This document shows positions 38,855 to 50,160 of a DNA stretch of 64,000 nucleotides, piece by piece; position 1 is the stretch's first letter, and every line of letters begins with the position of its first letter. The DNA is from Talpa occidentalis. Lineage: Eukaryota > Chordata > Mammalia > Eulipotyphla > Talpidae. Both the position numbers and the translations under genes were made by a program. Below the pieces are notes generated by a model that did not search any database, was not told the origin of the DNA, and saw only the letters and a list, made by a program, of their open reading frames with translations. Location: the NCBI RefSeq assembly GCF_014898055.3, contig NW_023604861.1, positions 102,054,083 to 102,118,082 of the forward strand. The letters are read 5' to 3'.

Positions 38855-39099
38855 GACAGAAGTTTAACTTTTCTCTGATACTGGAAAAAGACCTTTAAAA
38901 TTACTAATGTTAGACATCAAATTTGAAATTCATTTTTATTTTGTTTGAACAAGGCTTATGTCAGTCATGAACACTAAGAATTAGCCCTTTCATTAGTTGG
39001 CTACTCAATTTACTGAATATATATAGTCTCCTTTTTATTTTATTGTATGAAAAAAAGTGATATGAAATGCTAAACTAATTATTACATAGGATTTTGATT
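38061..39099. other. Intron 2, nothing recognised except a microsatellite
   Basis: No exon. A long (TG)n lies within (see separate entry). Confidence 0.4.
38810..38847. repeat. (TG)n microsatellite
   Basis: About 19 uninterrupted TG units following a G-rich stretch. Likely polymorphic and Z-DNA-prone. Confidence 0.97.
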
Positions 39100-39504
39100 C
39101 CCACCTGCCCCCCGCCTTGACTTTTATTCTCAGTTTCATTTTTCTGTTTCTGTCTGCTGGTGGCTTAACGCTCATTGGTAGCTTCTCTGTTTTTTTGGGT
39201 TTATGTGTACTTTTGGGTTAACTAATTATTTTTATGGTTCATTTTATCTCCTTTCCATTTCTTCTACCTGTCCTTATAATATTTCTGTTGTATATTTTAC
39301 TTTTATGTATGTTATACATTGCAAAATATATTGGTATTTTGTTTAAATAGTTAACTGTCTCTTACAAATATATATGTATTAAGAAAAAAAACAAACAAAC
39401 CCTGAATACATTTATCCATGTGTTGAGCATTTCTGGTACTTTTCATTCCTTGTGTGGATCCATATTTTTGGAATAATTTTCCTTCTACCTGTAGGACTTA
39501 ACTT

Positions 39505-39535
<31 letters not shown>

Positions 39536-40740
39536 GTGGGACCCTTGCTGGCGGCTGGGGAACGAACCGGCGCTGCAGAGGCTGTGGGCAGCCTCGCAGC
39601 CCAGAGCTCAACCGCTGCGCCACCGGGGGAGGCCCAACTTTGATATCTTTTTGTAGTGTGATGAATTCTTTCAGCTTTGTAAGTCTGAAAACTTTGATGC
39701 TATCATTTTTAAAAGTTGTTTTTGTTGAGTATAGAATTCTAGATTGATGATTATTTTCCTTTCATATTTTAGAGGCTGTGTGTTCTCACTTGCATTGTTT
39801 CTCCTGAGAAACCTGGGGTGGTGTTTTTTTCTTTTTATATATATGTTATATATATGTCTTTTTCTGGCTGCTTTTAAGAATTTCTTTTTATAATTGGTTT
39901 TGAACAATTTGATAATATGTTTTGGTATACTTCATTTTTGTTGATTTTGGGGCTTGTCATGGATCTGTTATTTTAGCGGTTTCATCAATTTTGGAAAAAA
40001 TCTGACCACTGTTTTTGTTTTTTTCCTATTTCTCATCCTCCTTCAGGATTCCCATTATCTATGTGTATTAGGCCTTTTGAAGTTGTTTCTGGCTCACTAA
40101 ATATGTTCAACCCTGTCCCCCATTTTGCATACTTTCTTTTGTGATGCCTTCATGTTTACTTATTTTTTCTTCGATGTTGACTGCCATTTATGACATTCAG
40201 TGTATTTTTTTTCTTGGACATTGTACTAAAAGCTAGAAGTTTGATTTGTGTCTTTTAAAAAATATTTTTTATGTCTATACTAACTTTGAATATTTGGGAT
40301 ATAGGCATAATTGTTTTTATGTTGTCTTTAATTCTAATACCTGCGTTAGTATCAGGTTGGTTTTGATTGATTATTGTCTCTGGAAATATTTTGAGGTAAT
40401 GTGAAACTTCATGATTTTTACCTGGTTGATCGCTTGATATTTTTGTATTCCTATAAGTATTCTTGAGCTTTGCACTGGGGTTTAGTTGAGTTACATGGAA
40501 ATAATGTGATCTTTTTTATGTCTTGCTTCTTATGATGTTTTAAATGAGAAGGTCTGGAGCAGTGGTCATAGTCTACTGCTAATTATGGTGAGCATGTGCT
40601 GATTATCACTTGGCTTAATAAACAAGAGGTCTCACTGTAGAGCTTGGCACTCTAGCTGCTTTGGTCTACCTAGATTCTCAGCTCCTATTCATTTAGGGAG
40701 TCTGCTGGTATGGGCTTGAGTTTCCTCCTCTCTGTGCTAT
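39100..40740 (-). mobile_element. Old L1 5' region, antisense, diverged
   Basis: T-rich text following the reverse strand of the 5' region of old L1M elements: GTTGAGTATAGAATTCTAGA, CTGGCTGCTTTTAAGAATTT and GGATTCCCATTATCTATGTG. Split by a head-only SINE. Confidence 0.65.
39509..39635 (-). mobile_element. Head-only (tRNA-part) mini-SINE
   Basis: Antisense insert of about 100 bp plus a T-run of about 28, flanked by AACTTTGAT (39500-39508 and 39636-39644). It contains only the tRNA-like head of the SINE and goes straight into poly(A) after GGGTCCCAC in sense. The B box reads GGTTCGTTCCC. Confidence 0.92.
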
Positions 40741-40980
40741 GCATCAAAACTCTGTAAAAGTGAAAAGAACAGGCAGTTGTATGACTCGCTTGACTTGTTT
40801 ATTACCACCAGGGGATCACTTTTCCTTCTTTGATAGTTTATTGAAAATTTTTGTTTTCTAAATTTTGTTTGGGTTTGTTTTGATTGTTTCAAGCAGAAAG
40901 GTAAATTCAGCCTGGAAACGCTTGACTTGGCCTGAAGTAGAATTCTAATGATATGTAATCTGTATTTACCATTCATTTTT

Positions 40981-41056
40981 TTTTATTTTATTTTTTTATT
41001 TTATAATAAATTTTATTTTTATATTCCCCATACAATTGCAACTCCCCCATTCTGAC
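40981..41056 (-). mobile_element. 76-bp extremely truncated young L1, antisense
   Basis: Flanked by a perfect 14-bp duplication TACCATTCATTTTT (40967-40980 and 41057-41070). The insert is only the last part of the L1 3' UTR (GCAATTGTATGGGGAATATA in sense) plus tail, the same end as the copy at 4493-4706. Confidence 0.93.
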
Positions 41057-41174
41057 TACCATTCATTTTTGAGATATAAGCAAAGTGAAAAATTATGAAA
41101 GCAACCCCACTCCCTTTTTGAGGGGATAGTAAGGGAAGTAGAAGAATAAACTTGGATTTTAAAAGTACAATTAA

Positions 41175-42100
41175 AAAACAGATTTATTTATGTAACTTAA
41201 ACACTATATACCCCCTTTAGAAGTGTTCAATTAAATGACTTTTAGTGTATTTACAGTTGTGCAACCATGCCACAGCTTTTAACACATTCATCACTCTAAA
41301 ATAGAAACCTCTTACCTAAATTCTCCCATCAACTACCTCCCCACTCCCCTGTTCCCTCCCCCCCAGACTACTCCTAACCTACTTTCTGTATCTCTAGATT
41401 TACCTATTCTGGACATTTCATATAAATTGAATCAAACAATATGTATTTTGTGACTGGTTTATTTCAGTTAGCATGTTCAAAGGCTTATTCACTTTGTATT
41501 ATGTATTGCCATTTCTTTTCTTTTTATTGCAGAATAGTATACAATTGTATGTATTGAATATATGCCACATTATTTGTCAGGTGGGCATTTTGGTTCTTTG
41601 TACCTTTGGGCTACTAAGAATAATGGTGCTATGAACATCTGTGCTTGTTTTTGTGTAGACTCTTTTCATTTCTCTTGGGTATATATCTAGGATTGGAATT
41701 GCTTACTTACATGGTAACTATGTTTAACTCTGTTTTATTCCATTTTTGTGGAATTGCTAACTTGTTTTCCAAAGCAGTTGTAACATTTTTTGCATTCATA
41801 TAGCAGTATATGAAGTATTTCCTAAACACATCTTTACCAGTACTTGTAATTGTCTGTCTTTTTATTATAACAATCCTGTTGGTTTTGATTTGGATTTCTC
41901 TGACTAATGATATTGAGCATATTTTCATATGATTGTTGAATATCTTCTTTAGAGAAATAGTAATTCAGATTCTTTGTCAATTTAAAAAATTTCTTTTTAA
42001 AGTTTCTGAGGGGTAAGCTTTTTTTTTTTTTTTAATGTATTCTCTATGCAGAGACCATTGTCATATACATGGCTTGAAAAAATTCTCTTCCATTCTGTGG
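41175..42100 (-). mobile_element. Old L1 3' end (L1M class), antisense
   Basis: Contains TTACAGTTGTGCAACCATGC, ACCTATTCTGGACATTTCAT, GGTGCTATGAACATCTGTGC and GGGTATATATCTAGGATTGG in reverse order of an old L1 end. Confidence 0.88.
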
Positions 42101-42763
42101 ATTGAGTTTTCATTTTATTTTTTAAAAAAAATTTAAAGGCTCACCCACCCCACTACCTTCCCTCATATTCTTTTGACTCTTTCTTTACACCCCTACAATC
42201 TCAGAAGTGTCACTTTGTCTTTCAGTTTTTATAAAAGCTAGCAGTTTTTATAAGTATTTTGCTTTGTCAAATTATCTGCTATATAAATGTATATTATTTG
42301 TCTTTGTCATTCTGATTTGTATTACTGTATGTTATTCCCCCAGATACCTTTCATTTTGTTGTAAATGGCAACATTTAATCTTTCCTTATGGCTAGATGAT
42401 ATTTCATTGTGTGTATATACCATATCTTCTTGATCCTATCTTCTGTTATAGGTACTTAGGGTGTTTCCATCTCTTGCATTGTAAATAACTGCTCCAAGTA
42501 AACATTATAGAGCAGATGGTTTTTCCAGTTGATGATTTTATGTCCTTTGGATAGGTGCCCAATAATGAGATTGCTGGGTCATTCAGTATTTGCATTTTTC
42601 ATTTAAGATAATTCCAGGTCACATTCTCTAATTGTATACCATTTACAGTCCTACCAAAAGAGTGAAAACAGTTCCTCTTCCTCCACATGTTCTGTAGAAC
42701 TTGTTGGGTGATGTTTTTAATGTGTCATTCTCATGGATGTGAGATGATGTAGCCTGCATCTTT

Positions 42764-43040
42764 TTTTTTTTTAAAGATTTATTTTTTATTTATTTATACA
42801 AGCACTGGGTACAGTCAGAAGCGCGGGAGGGTGAGAGAATTCACCAGAGCCAGAGCTGGGAGCTGAGCAGGCAGACTGAAGTACACTGCTGAGGGGAGCA
42901 GCGGGCTGCAGGAGAGGTCTGCGCACCATGTGGGACCCTCCTCTGGTGGCCAGGGAGCAGGTGGGGATCTAACCGGCGCTGCAGAGGCTGCGGGCAGCTT
43001 CGCAACCCAGTGCTCAACAGCTGCGCCACCGGGGAGGTCC
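42764..43040 (-). mobile_element. tRNA-derived SINE, type B
   Basis: Antisense copy flanked by CCTGCATCTTT (42753-42763 and 43041-43051), inside the L1. Confidence 0.95.
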
Positions 43041-44114
43041 CCTGCATCTTTCTTATTAGAAGCAATGATGAATATTTTTCCATGTTACCTGTTGGTCTTC
43101 TGGATATCCCCTTTGGTCAGTTGTCTGTTCATTTATTCATTAGTTGTTTTGCTGCTGTTGATTCGTGTGAGGTTTTTATATATCAAAGATATTACTCCCT
43201 TGTCGATTATGTATTTTCTCCCACTCGGGAGTTATATCTTTTTAGTCTACTCTTATTTGTTTTTCCATGTTAAAAACTTTAATTTGAGGTGACTCAGATG
43301 TTTATTTTTGCTTATAATTCATTTGCCCCAGGGGTTGAATCTCCAAAATGACCTTTTGTCATTGATGTCATGGTACATAGCGCCGGTATTTTCTTATATG
43401 TCTTACGTGTCATATTGTTTCAGGTTTTCTACCTCCTTTTTTTTAACATGTGATCTTCTATCAATAATTTGCCCAGTACCATTTGTTCAAGAGACTCACT
43501 TTTCCTTGTTTGGTCAAGACTGCATTATATACATGTAGATTTGTTTCCTGAATTTCAGTTCTGTTTCATTGATCTGCATACCATTTACATGCCAATGCCA
43601 TGTTTTTTGGTACTCTTGCTTTATACTACAGTTGGAAATCAGGTAATGTGATACCTCTATTTCTCTATTTTTTCCCTTAAGATTGGTCTTGGTCTTTGAG
43701 ATTTTTTTATGGTTCCATATAAATTTTAATGTTCTTCAGTTTCTTTGAAGACTATTGTTGGTAACACGAGGGGGATTATGTTCAGTTTATCAGTTTAGAT
43801 TGGACAGTCATTTTGATTATATTGATCCTCCTCATCTGTGATCAAGGGGTGTCTTTCCTTATGTTACTATCTAACTCCATTAATAATTTCTTATAGTTCG
43901 TTCTCCTGTATAGATCCTTTGTCTTGTTGGTTAGGTTTATTCTGAGGGCTTTCTATTTGAATTGATTGTGAGCAGAATTATTTTCTTAATTTCTTTTTCT
44001 TCTTATTTGCTGTTGATGTATATAACAAGGCAACACATTTTGTGTGTTGTTTTTGTAACGGGCCCCTTTGCTGTATTCATTAGTTGTTTCTGGTAGCTTT
44101 TTGGTGGAATCTTT

Positions 44115-44881
44115 TTTTTTCCCCTCTAAAACCACATCAAAAATTGAGTGTGTTTAACCATAGTTGGTTCATAATGGAGCAAATAGGGGAGTGGGCTAAC
44201 AGTTCATGCTCTAGCATGTTTCATGAACAGATAACAGAAATGTTTGTTGAAGGAAGGCAGAGGAACTTGGTTGTATAAGAATTAGAACCAAGGGGGTCCA
44301 TGGGCAGCTGGCATGCCCTCCAGTGTTGTGTCTATGATTAGAAATGTAAACCATGGGCATTCCAGGAATCTTCCTGGTTTAAGGTCCCTGGTAGCCATGG
44401 CTACAGTGTAGCACTTGCGCTGCATACTCTCACTACTAAACAGTAGTTGGCATAGGTTCCTGTGTGTGTGCATGGTGATGGTTCAAATCTTGGGTCCTTG
44501 GCTATTTTCAAAGCCACTCTGTACTTCTGTCCCGGTTTCTCAGTTTCAGCCATTACACACGCGATTACCCAAAGCATACACCAGGCATACAAACAGTCCA
44601 TCACTGACTGCAGTAAGTCCAGTTTGTCTTTAATATAAAAGTTCATGAGTTGTTATCAACCAGGATGTGGAAAGATGGGCCCAGATTGTGTTATGTTGGA
44701 AAAATAACCAGAAGGGTATTGTGTGACTTCTCTTTCCTTGAGTGCATTGGGAGCTTCTCTTGTTTTAATCTACCCTTTTCTTTAAGCCTCCCATCTCTGA
44801 GCATTGCTTCATGGTCACATACTTCCTTGTTTTCTTTTGCTTTCCCATGTTCGTGTTGCATTCTTGTTTCTTCTGGGGTCA
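44115..44881 (-). pseudogene. Retroposed copy of an unidentified transcript (767 bp) inside an L1
   Basis: A block unlike its surroundings interrupts an antisense L1. It is flanked by 18-bp direct repeats, CTTTTTGGTGGAATCTTT at 44097-44114 and the same with one mismatch at 44882-44899, which are also continuous L1 sequence. It begins with a T-run on the plus strand, so it is a minus-strand poly(A)-bearing insert. Its minus strand has only short open frames (63, 81 and 63 codons) that I do not recognise. It could be a 3' UTR or non-coding transcript rather than a coding one. Confidence 0.5.
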
Positions 44882-45162
44882 CTTTTTAGTGGAATCTTTA
44901 GGTTTTCTATATATATTGTCATTTTGTCTACAACTAGTGATAATTTCATTTCTTTTCCAATTTGGATTCCCTTTATTTCCTGTTTGTGTGATTGTTTTAG
45001 ACAAAACCTCTGATATTAAACAGGAGTGGTGACAGTGGGCATCCTATCTTATTCCTGATATTAAAGGGAAGGCTTTTCAGTTTTTCATAATTAGGTACAT
45101 TAACTGTTGGTTTGTAATATATGACCTTTACTATAGTGAGGTGAGTTTTTCTGTTCCATCTT

Positions 45163-45499
45163 TTTTTTTTTTTAAGTAGAGGCATGTTTGTTTATTTTTA
45201 TTTATTTATTCATTCATTCATTCATTCATTCATTTATTTATTTTTTGTTTATACATGCACTGGGTACAGTCAGAAGCGCGGGAGGGTGAGAGAATTCACC
45301 AGAGCCAGAGCGGGGAGCAGAGCAGGCAGAAGGACCGAAGTACACTGCTGAGGGGAGCAGCGGGCGGCAGGAGAGGTCTGCGCGCCATGCGGGACCCTCC
45401 TCCGGTGGCCGGGGAGCAGCCGGGGATCGAACCGGCGCCGCAGAGGTCACGGGCAGCTTCGCAACCCAGCGCTCAACTGCTGCACCACCGGGGAGGCCC
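45163..45499 (-). mobile_element. tRNA-derived SINE, type C (new tail)
   Basis: Antisense copy with a perfect 13-bp duplication TCTGTTCCATCTT (45150-45162 and 45500-45512). Sense tail GTGCATGTATAAACAAAAA, an expanded GAAT-rich stretch, then ACATGCCTCTACTTAAAA. Confidence 0.96.
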
Positions 45500-45522
45500 T
45501 CTGTTCCATCTTGTTTCGAGTT

Positions 45523-45808
45523 GTTTTTTTTTTTTTTAAAGATTTGTTTATTTATTTATACAAGCACTGGGTACAGTCAGAAGTGCAGGAGGGTGAGAGA
45601 ATTCACCAGAGACAGAGCGGGGAGCAGAACAGGCAGACGGATGAAATACACTGCCAAGGGGAGCAGCAGGCAGGGGAGCAGCGGGTGGCAGAAGAGGTCT
45701 GTGCGCCATGTGGCACCCTCACACCGTGGCTGGGGATCAAACCGGTGCTGCAGAGGCTGTGGGCAGCTTCGCAACCCAGCGCTCAAATGCTGCACCACCG
45801 GGGAGGCC
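45523..45808 (-). mobile_element. tRNA-derived SINE, type B, with internal duplication
   Basis: Antisense copy 10 bp from the previous one, flanked by CTTGTTTCGAGTT and CTTGTTTAGAGTT. It carries a roughly 19-bp repeat of the GGGGAGCAGCAGGCA segment near 45657-45690. Confidence 0.94.
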
Positions 45809-46295
45809 CTTGTTTAGAGTTTTTAATCATAAATGGGTTCTGAATCTTGTCATTCGCTTTCTTTACATCTATTGATATTACTCATGGCTTTACTCTTTGG
45901 CTTATAATTTATTTCGTTGAACGATTTGTGTACATTACATCCTGTTATCTTTGGATAAATTCCACTTGGGTATTGGTATAATCCCTGTGATATATTCCTG
46001 AATTTGGTTTGCTAAATATTGAAGATTTTTGCCTCCACTCATTAAGGACATTGGTCTATAATTTTCTTTCTGGTGTCTTTATGTGGTTTCAGTATTAAGG
46101 TAATGCTAGCATCATAAAACTATATTAGAGAGCATTCCCTCTACTTGAGTTTTTAAAAACCGTTTGAGCAAGATGGGCATAAATCCTTTTTTAAAGGTTT
46201 GATAGAATTTGTGAAAACATCTGAGCTTTTGCCTCTGGGAAGTTTTTTTTTTAATTGCTGTTTTAATTTCCATGTTATCAGTTTATTCAACTCTT

Positions 46296-46570
46296 CTCTT
46301 TTTTTTTTTTAAGATTTAATTTTTATTTATACAATAGCTGGGGTACAGGCCAGAGGCACGGGAGGGTGAGAGGATTCACCAGAGACAGAGCGGGGAGCAG
46401 AACAGGCAGACGGACTGAAAGCACTGCTAAGGAGAGCAGCAGGCGAGGCAGGAGAGGTCTTCTGTGCCATGTGGATTTCTCCCTGGCCGGCTGGGAATCG
46501 AACCTGCGCTGCAGAGGCTGCGGACAGCTTCACAGCTTTGTGCTCAACCTGCTGCGCCACTGGGGAGACC
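46296..46570 (-). mobile_element. tRNA-derived SINE, type A
   Basis: Antisense copy flanked by CAGTTTATTCAACTCTT and CAGTTTATTCAGCGCTT. Confidence 0.93.
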
Positions 46571-47511
46571 CAGTTTATTCAGCGCTTACGTTTCTTCCTG
46601 GTTTAGTTGTGGTAAATTATATTGCTCTAGAAATTTGTCCATTTCTTCAAGGTTATTGAACTTACTGGCTTATGGTTGTTTATAGTGAGCTCTTAGGATA
46701 CTTTGTATTCTTGTGTCTTCTTTGATATTTTCTCTTTCATTTCTGTTTCTGTTTATTAAGTGTTTTCTCTCTTTAGTAGCCTGCGTAGAGGTTTATCTAT
46801 TTTCATTATCTTTTCAAAGAACCAACTTTTAGTTCATTATTACTTTAACTTTGGGTATTATTTATTTCTCCTGTCAAGCTTTATTTCTTTAGGTGTAGTT
46901 TAGCATTGATTTTCTTCTAACATGAACCTGTATTGCATCTTACTCTTAGGCCACTTTTGCAGCATCTCACAGGCTCTGACAGCTTGTATCCTTGTTTTCA
47001 TTAGTCTCAAGGTATTTTTTTGATTTCTGTTTTAATTTCTTCTTCAGTCCAGTAGCTCTTAAGCAACATATTGTTTAGTCTTCATGTATTTATATTCCCC
47101 CCCCTTTTAAAAATAGTTGATTTCTTGCTTTATGAAATTTATCATCAGAGACTACTTGTATGATTTCTATCTTTGTAGTTTTAATCTTACAGGATAAAGG
47201 ATTCTAGACTGGAATTGTTTTCACTTAGAGTACTCTAAATATCTCCTACCGATTCCTTCCTTCATGCTTATAAGACTTCTAATGAAACTTCACCAACAGT
47301 CTAATTCATGTTCATTTATAGATTATCCTTTTTTTTTCTTTTGATGTTTTTAGTATTCTGTCCTTGTCATTGGCTTTTAACAGTTTTATTGTAGTGTTTC
47401 TTGGAGTGTGTCTGTGTGGCTTTGTTTGGAACTCCTTGGGCTTCTTGTTGAGATTTGGTTCATTTCCAGGTGGAGATTGTTCTCTGATTCTTTTCATAAA
47501 TAAATTTCTAT

Positions 47512-47786
47512 GGGCCTTCCCTGGTGGCGCAGCAGTTGAGCGCTGGGCTGCGAAGCTGCCCGCAGCCTCTACAGTGCTGGTTCGATCCCCAGCCACCGGC
47601 AAGGGTCCCACATGGTGTGCAGACCTCTCCTGCCGTGCCCGCTACTCCCCTCAGCAGTGTATTTCGCCAGTCTGCCTGTTCTGTTCCCCGCTCTGGCTCT
47701 GGTGAATTCTCTCACCCTCCCGTGCTTCTGACTGTACCCAGTGCTTGTATAAATAAATAAATCTTAAAAAAAAATCTTTAAAAAAA
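47512..47786 (+). mobile_element. tRNA-derived SINE, type B
   Basis: Sense copy within the antisense L1, starting GGGCCTTCCCTGGTGGCGCA, tail TAAATAAATAAATCTT plus A-runs. Target duplication weak. Confidence 0.93.
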
Positions 47787-48160
47787 TATGTATTTTCTAT
47801 TCCTTTCTCATTCTCTTCTTCTTTTTCCCCTCCCCCATGATAACAGATGTTATTTCTCTAGGTTATCTCAGAGAGCTCTTACACTAGTTTTATTTTTCAA
47901 AAAAATTTTTTTCTTTGTTCTATTTGTGTGTTCTCCAACATGCTTTTAAGCACATTAATTCTCTCTATTGCTTGTCTATTAGAGGCAGGTTTGTCTATTA
48001 GTTTGTCTATTAGTGAGGCAGGTCCTCTATTGTTTTTTTTAGTTGGTTATAGTATTTTTTATAACCATGAGTTCTAATTGTATCAGCCTCATGTTACTTG
48101 GTCTTAACCCTGTTCCTGTTTAACATCATTCATTTTCTTTTTAATGTAGCAAGCACTGTG

Positions 48161-49270
48161 ATAACTGTTAACATTATACTCTTATTCTGAATATATTCTG
48201 CAGTTCTGCTAGACTGAGACTTCTCTTGAGGCTTTCTTGCTCCTACATTTGTCTCTTAATTTTTAGTTTATAGGTTATACTAGGGTTAAGCTTTCAGACT
48301 GCTGCCTTTGCACCTGCTCAGATGGCGGGAGAACTAGTATAGGCAAGATGTACTAGGTAGCGGGAACTGGGGCAGTAGGGCACCAAGAGGGTTGGGCAGT
48401 GAGTGCCAGAGACTTAAACTTGCTGCTGCGGTGTGGGTGCCACCGTTGTGGGAATCCGCAGTGATATCCTCCTTTGTGCCGGCTCTGTGTCCTAGCCTTT
48501 GTGTCTTGTGTAGTTGTGGGCCAACCATATTTGAACAGTAGATGCAGTGCTATGTATGGATTGTAGTTGAGACAGGGCCATGAGGTGGATTTTGTTCTCT
48601 TTGCTTTTTTCCAGTACAGAGCCTTACCCTGCAGTGGTTCCTCCCGTTGTTCAGGTCTAGGTACTTAAACTCTGGTGAAAGTGTTTGCTAGTGAAAGTGT
48701 TTGCTGGTTTTCTTGGATTTGGCCCTGAGTGGATAGGTGGTAGGTGTTTTTGAATATTCCCTCTGGCTACAAATAATAATCTTACATGAGGATATACAAA
48801 TGATCTCCCCTGGTTCTCCTTTCTGGTTTGAGCTTCAGCAGTTCTGTATGGGGAGCCTCAGGAGCCAAGTTACCGCTGCTCCTCTAGTGCTCTTAAGTAG
48901 TACACCCTCTGTTCTACACACCCACTGTTTATGGTCTTCTTTGAGGGTTTGTGTCCCCGTGTGAATAACTGTGGGAAGGCTTTGAATGGCAGTCATCCCA
49001 CCAAACCTCTTTACCTCTTAGTGTAATTTGAAGCACAAAGGTTTTAAATTTTGATTAACTCCAGTTGATCTATTTCTTTTATTACTTGTGTTCTTGGTGT
49101 CTTACCTAAGAAACTACCTGTCTAAACCAAGATTTCTGGCTATATATTTTTCTCTTAAGTTTTATAATTTCATAAAAATTGTCTCAGTTGTTAAAAGGAC
49201 TGCTACTGCTATTTTCCAATTCAATTTTTTTTTAAATTTTTATCTGTTACCATATTCATATAGGTAAACA
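48161..49270. other. Intron 2, nothing firm
   Basis: May include further L1 5' or other old repeat. No exon recognised. Confidence 0.35.
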
Positions 49271-49545
49271 TTTTTAAAAAAAATATTTATTTATTTATAC
49301 AAGCACTGGGTACAGTCAGAAGCGCGGGAGGGTGAGAGAATTCACCAGAGCCAGAGCAGGGAGCAGAGCAGGCAGAAGGACCGAAGTACACTGCTGAGGG
49401 GAGCAGCGGGCGGCAGGAGAGGTCTGCGGGCCATGTGGGACCCTCTTCCAGTGACCAGGTAGCATCCGGGGATCGAACTGGCGCTGCAGAGGCTGCGGGC
49501 AGCTTCGCAACCCAGCGCTCAACCGCTGCGCCACCGGGGAGGCCC
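49271..49545 (-). mobile_element. tRNA-derived SINE, type B (AGAAGGACCG variant)
   Basis: Antisense full-length copy. It shares the AGAAGGACCGAAGTACACTG block with type C but has the type B tail. Confidence 0.94.
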
Positions 49546-50014
49546 CTACAATTCACTTGGTTTGGGACACTTAATGAAAACCAGTTGACCTTAAATGTGA
49601 AGATTTCTGAATACTTTTTTTTCCTTGTTAAAATCTGTATTCTTAAGTCTATTCTACTGACCCATGTCCTTGCCCTATAAATACTACACAGTCTTGATTA
49701 CTGCAGCTATGTAGTCAATTTTGAAATTCTGAAGTCTGAGTTCTCCAACTTTGTTCTTTAAAGAATGTTATTGGTTTTGCTACTGTTTTGTGACTAGTCC
49801 TAGTCCATACTTTCAAGGAGGGTTTTTTTGGCAGTTGCCAAAATGTTTTAAATTTGGACTTACCCCTTTCAAGATTAAAAATTGTACTATTTTGCAGACT
49901 AGGACTAGTAGTAGTCATACATATGTACATACAGAGACAGGAGAACTTCTCCCTCCCCACACATATTTGTGAGCGTATCTGGAGATACGCTCAGAACTGA
50001 TTTCTCTTCCTCCT
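49546..50014. other. Intron 2 between SINEs
   Basis: Possibly old L1 in reverse at 49560-49900 (GTAGTCAATTTTGAAATTCT pattern). Weak. Confidence 0.35.
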
Positions 50015-50026
50015 TCCTCCTGCAAA

Positions 50027-50148
50027 CTTTTTTTTTTTTTTTTTTTTTTTGGGACGCTCGCTGGTGGTCGGGGAATGAACTGGTGCTGCAGAGGCTGCGG
50101 GCAGCCTGGCAGCCCAATGCTCAACCACTGCGCCACCAGGGGAGGCCC
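50027..50148 (-). mobile_element. Head-only (tRNA-part) mini-SINE
   Basis: Antisense insert flanked by TCCTCCTGCAAA (50015-50026 and 50149-50160). Same architecture and same 3' break point as 39509-39635: tRNA-like head, GAGCGTCCC, then poly(A). The B box reads AGTTCATTCCC, again T where full SINEs have A. Confidence 0.92.
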
Positions 50149-50160
50149 TCCTCCTGCAAA

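Larger units (their letters stand above)
42120..48160 (-). mobile_element. Large antisense L1, most of an element, with nested insertions
   Basis: From left to right the DNA passes from the L1 ORF2 C-terminal end (42120-42760), through the reverse-transcriptase region (43050-44096, 44900-45150, 45830-46990) and endonuclease side, to 5' sequence (47000-48100). It is interrupted by five type A/B/C SINEs and by a retrocopy at 44115-44881. The coding frames are broken throughout. The right edge is uncertain. Confidence 0.75.
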
